Assembly: GCA_024401645.1 (NCBI GenBank)
Contig: JAKSKR010000008.1
Coordinates: 26,868-90,867 of the forward strand
DNA from: Paludibacteraceae bacterium
GTDB taxonomy: Bacteria; Bacteroidota; Bacteroidia; Bacteroidales; Paludibacteraceae
DNA length: 64,000 nt
Direction of reading: 5' to 3'
Both the position numbers and the translations under genes were made by a program. How positions within the stretch are numbered: position 1 is the first letter of the stretch; each line of letters opens with the position of its first letter. This document shows positions 63,598-64,000 of this stretch, piece after piece. The notes beneath the pieces are model-generated. The model did not search any database. It was not told the origin of the DNA and saw only the letters and a list, made by a program, of their open reading frames with translations.

Positions 63598-63641
63598 AAA
63601 TGAGCCCCGAAAGTAGACAAGAAAACTTTCGGGGCTCATTT
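63598..63641. terminator. Bidirectional terminator between the gtr-like cassette and the T9SS cargo gene
   Basis: A perfect 17-bp stem (63598-63614 with 63625-63641) with a 10-base loop, 17 bases after the cassette and 12 bases after the convergent gene's stop. It has A/T flanks on both sides, so it can act on both strands. Confidence 0.88.
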
Positions 63642-63653
63642 TCTATAAGTCTA

Positions 63654-64000
63654 TCATCGTTCCTTTCTTATTTTATAGGACCTGTATTTATTCAATAGTA
63701 AATAATAGCCATTGGGCAGTTCAGACAAGTCAACTTTAACTACTGACGATTCGGCCTTACATTGTACTAGAACCAATCCTGTCATACTGGTTAATGTTAC
63801 ATGATCTCCGATTTCAACACCCGACACAACCACATAATCGGTAGCCGGATTAGGGTAAACGTTTATATTACTTCCATTAGTTTTTAACGACACAACATTG
63901 AGCAACTCTTTCTGTGTGGTGTCTGGTATTATTGGCTCAATCACTATGGTGTCTTGTGGCAACGTGTCCACTACCGAGGTGTCTGGTATTATCGGATCTA
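63654..64000 (-). CDS. T9SS cargo protein, C-terminal part (5' end outside window)
   Basis: The frame is open through the right edge, so only the last ~115 residues are seen. They contain an acidic Pro/Thr/Ile linker with a repeated PIIPDT unit (seen twice, ~25 residues apart), then a T9SS type A sorting domain: NINVYPNPATDYVVVSG and LPNGYYLLLNKYRSYKIRKER. The YPNPATD start and basic end are typical. The protein is exported by type IX secretion; the functional part lies outside the window. It is convergent with the gtr-like cassette. Confidence 0.85.
   Translation of the reverse strand, partial: DPIIPDTSVVDTLPQDTIVIEPIIPDTTQKELLNVVSLKTNGSNINVYPNPATDYVVVSGVEIGDHVTLTSMTGLVLVQCKAESSVVKVDLSELPNGYYLLLNKYRSYKIRKER

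Noticed and set aside
1..64000. CRISPR arrays, insertion sequences, toxin-antitoxin or restriction systems
   Set aside because: I searched by eye for spaced direct repeats, transposase motifs and typical defence gene pairs and found none.

Overview
The window is chromosomal DNA from a member of the order Bacteroidales, most likely a Prevotellaceae-like gut or oral anaerobe. Supporting signs are a SusC/SusD surface-uptake operon, proteins with type IX secretion (T9SS) C-terminal sorting domains, a TamL-type outer-membrane lipoprotein, a FeoA-FeoB fusion, the trp gene order B-E-G-D-C-F-A, and repeated promoters of the Bacteroidota -7 form TAnnTTTG with almost no Shine-Dalgarno sequences. The genus assignment is inference. 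I see no CRISPR array, insertion sequence, integrase or prophage.

Layout. (1) 1-293 is the end of pyrH on the + strand. (2) 469-18499 is one long minus-strand ribosomal superoperon (str-S10-spc-alpha) running rpsL, rpsG, fusA, rpsJ to rplO, secY, map, infA, rpmJ, rpsM, rpsK, rpsD, rpoA, rplQ. It has a promoter near 18553 and a terminator at 416-448. The genes rpmJ and rpmD, which are easily missed because they are short, are both present. (3) 18720-32030 holds envelope and housekeeping genes: a PgpH-type HD hydrolase, a two-gene minus operon (polytopic membrane protein plus a beta-propeller lipoprotein with a CxxCH haem motif), tRNA-Arg(UCU), tamL, glmM, a histidine phosphatase and uvrA. (4) 32154-41739 is a surface-nutrient region: a T9SS cargo protein, a SusC-SusD-IPT lipoprotein operon without any enzyme gene, and a divergent surface lipoprotein. 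(5) 41751-49923 holds priA, a 52-residue unknown gene overlapping a membrane-anchored thioredoxin, the yceD-rpmF-fabH lipid/ribosome cluster, and feoAB with a small Cys-rich partner.

(6) 49978-56743 is the complete trp operon behind a textbook ribosome-mediated attenuator: a 16-residue leader peptide with three consecutive Trp codons, mutually exclusive hairpins and a terminator just before trpB. (7) 56813-59724 holds a divergent pair, an alpha/beta-hydrolase lipoprotein and an acetyl/succinyl-CoA transferase. (8) 59800-63580 is a three-gene cassette (GtrA-like flippase, GtrB-like polyprenyl-phosphate glycosyltransferase, large polytopic membrane protein) that resembles gtrABC surface-glycan glucosylation modules; the third protein ends in two copies of a 108-residue domain. 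(9) 63654-64000 is the C-terminal end of another T9SS cargo protein, truncated by the window edge.

The strongest observations are the trp attenuator, the gtr-like cassette with its duplicated domain, the palindrome overlapping the feo promoter, the haem-motif propeller lipoprotein, and an insertion inside ribosomal protein uL18. All functions are read from sequence motifs and family knowledge; no searches were run. Signals such as promoters and operators are pattern matches.
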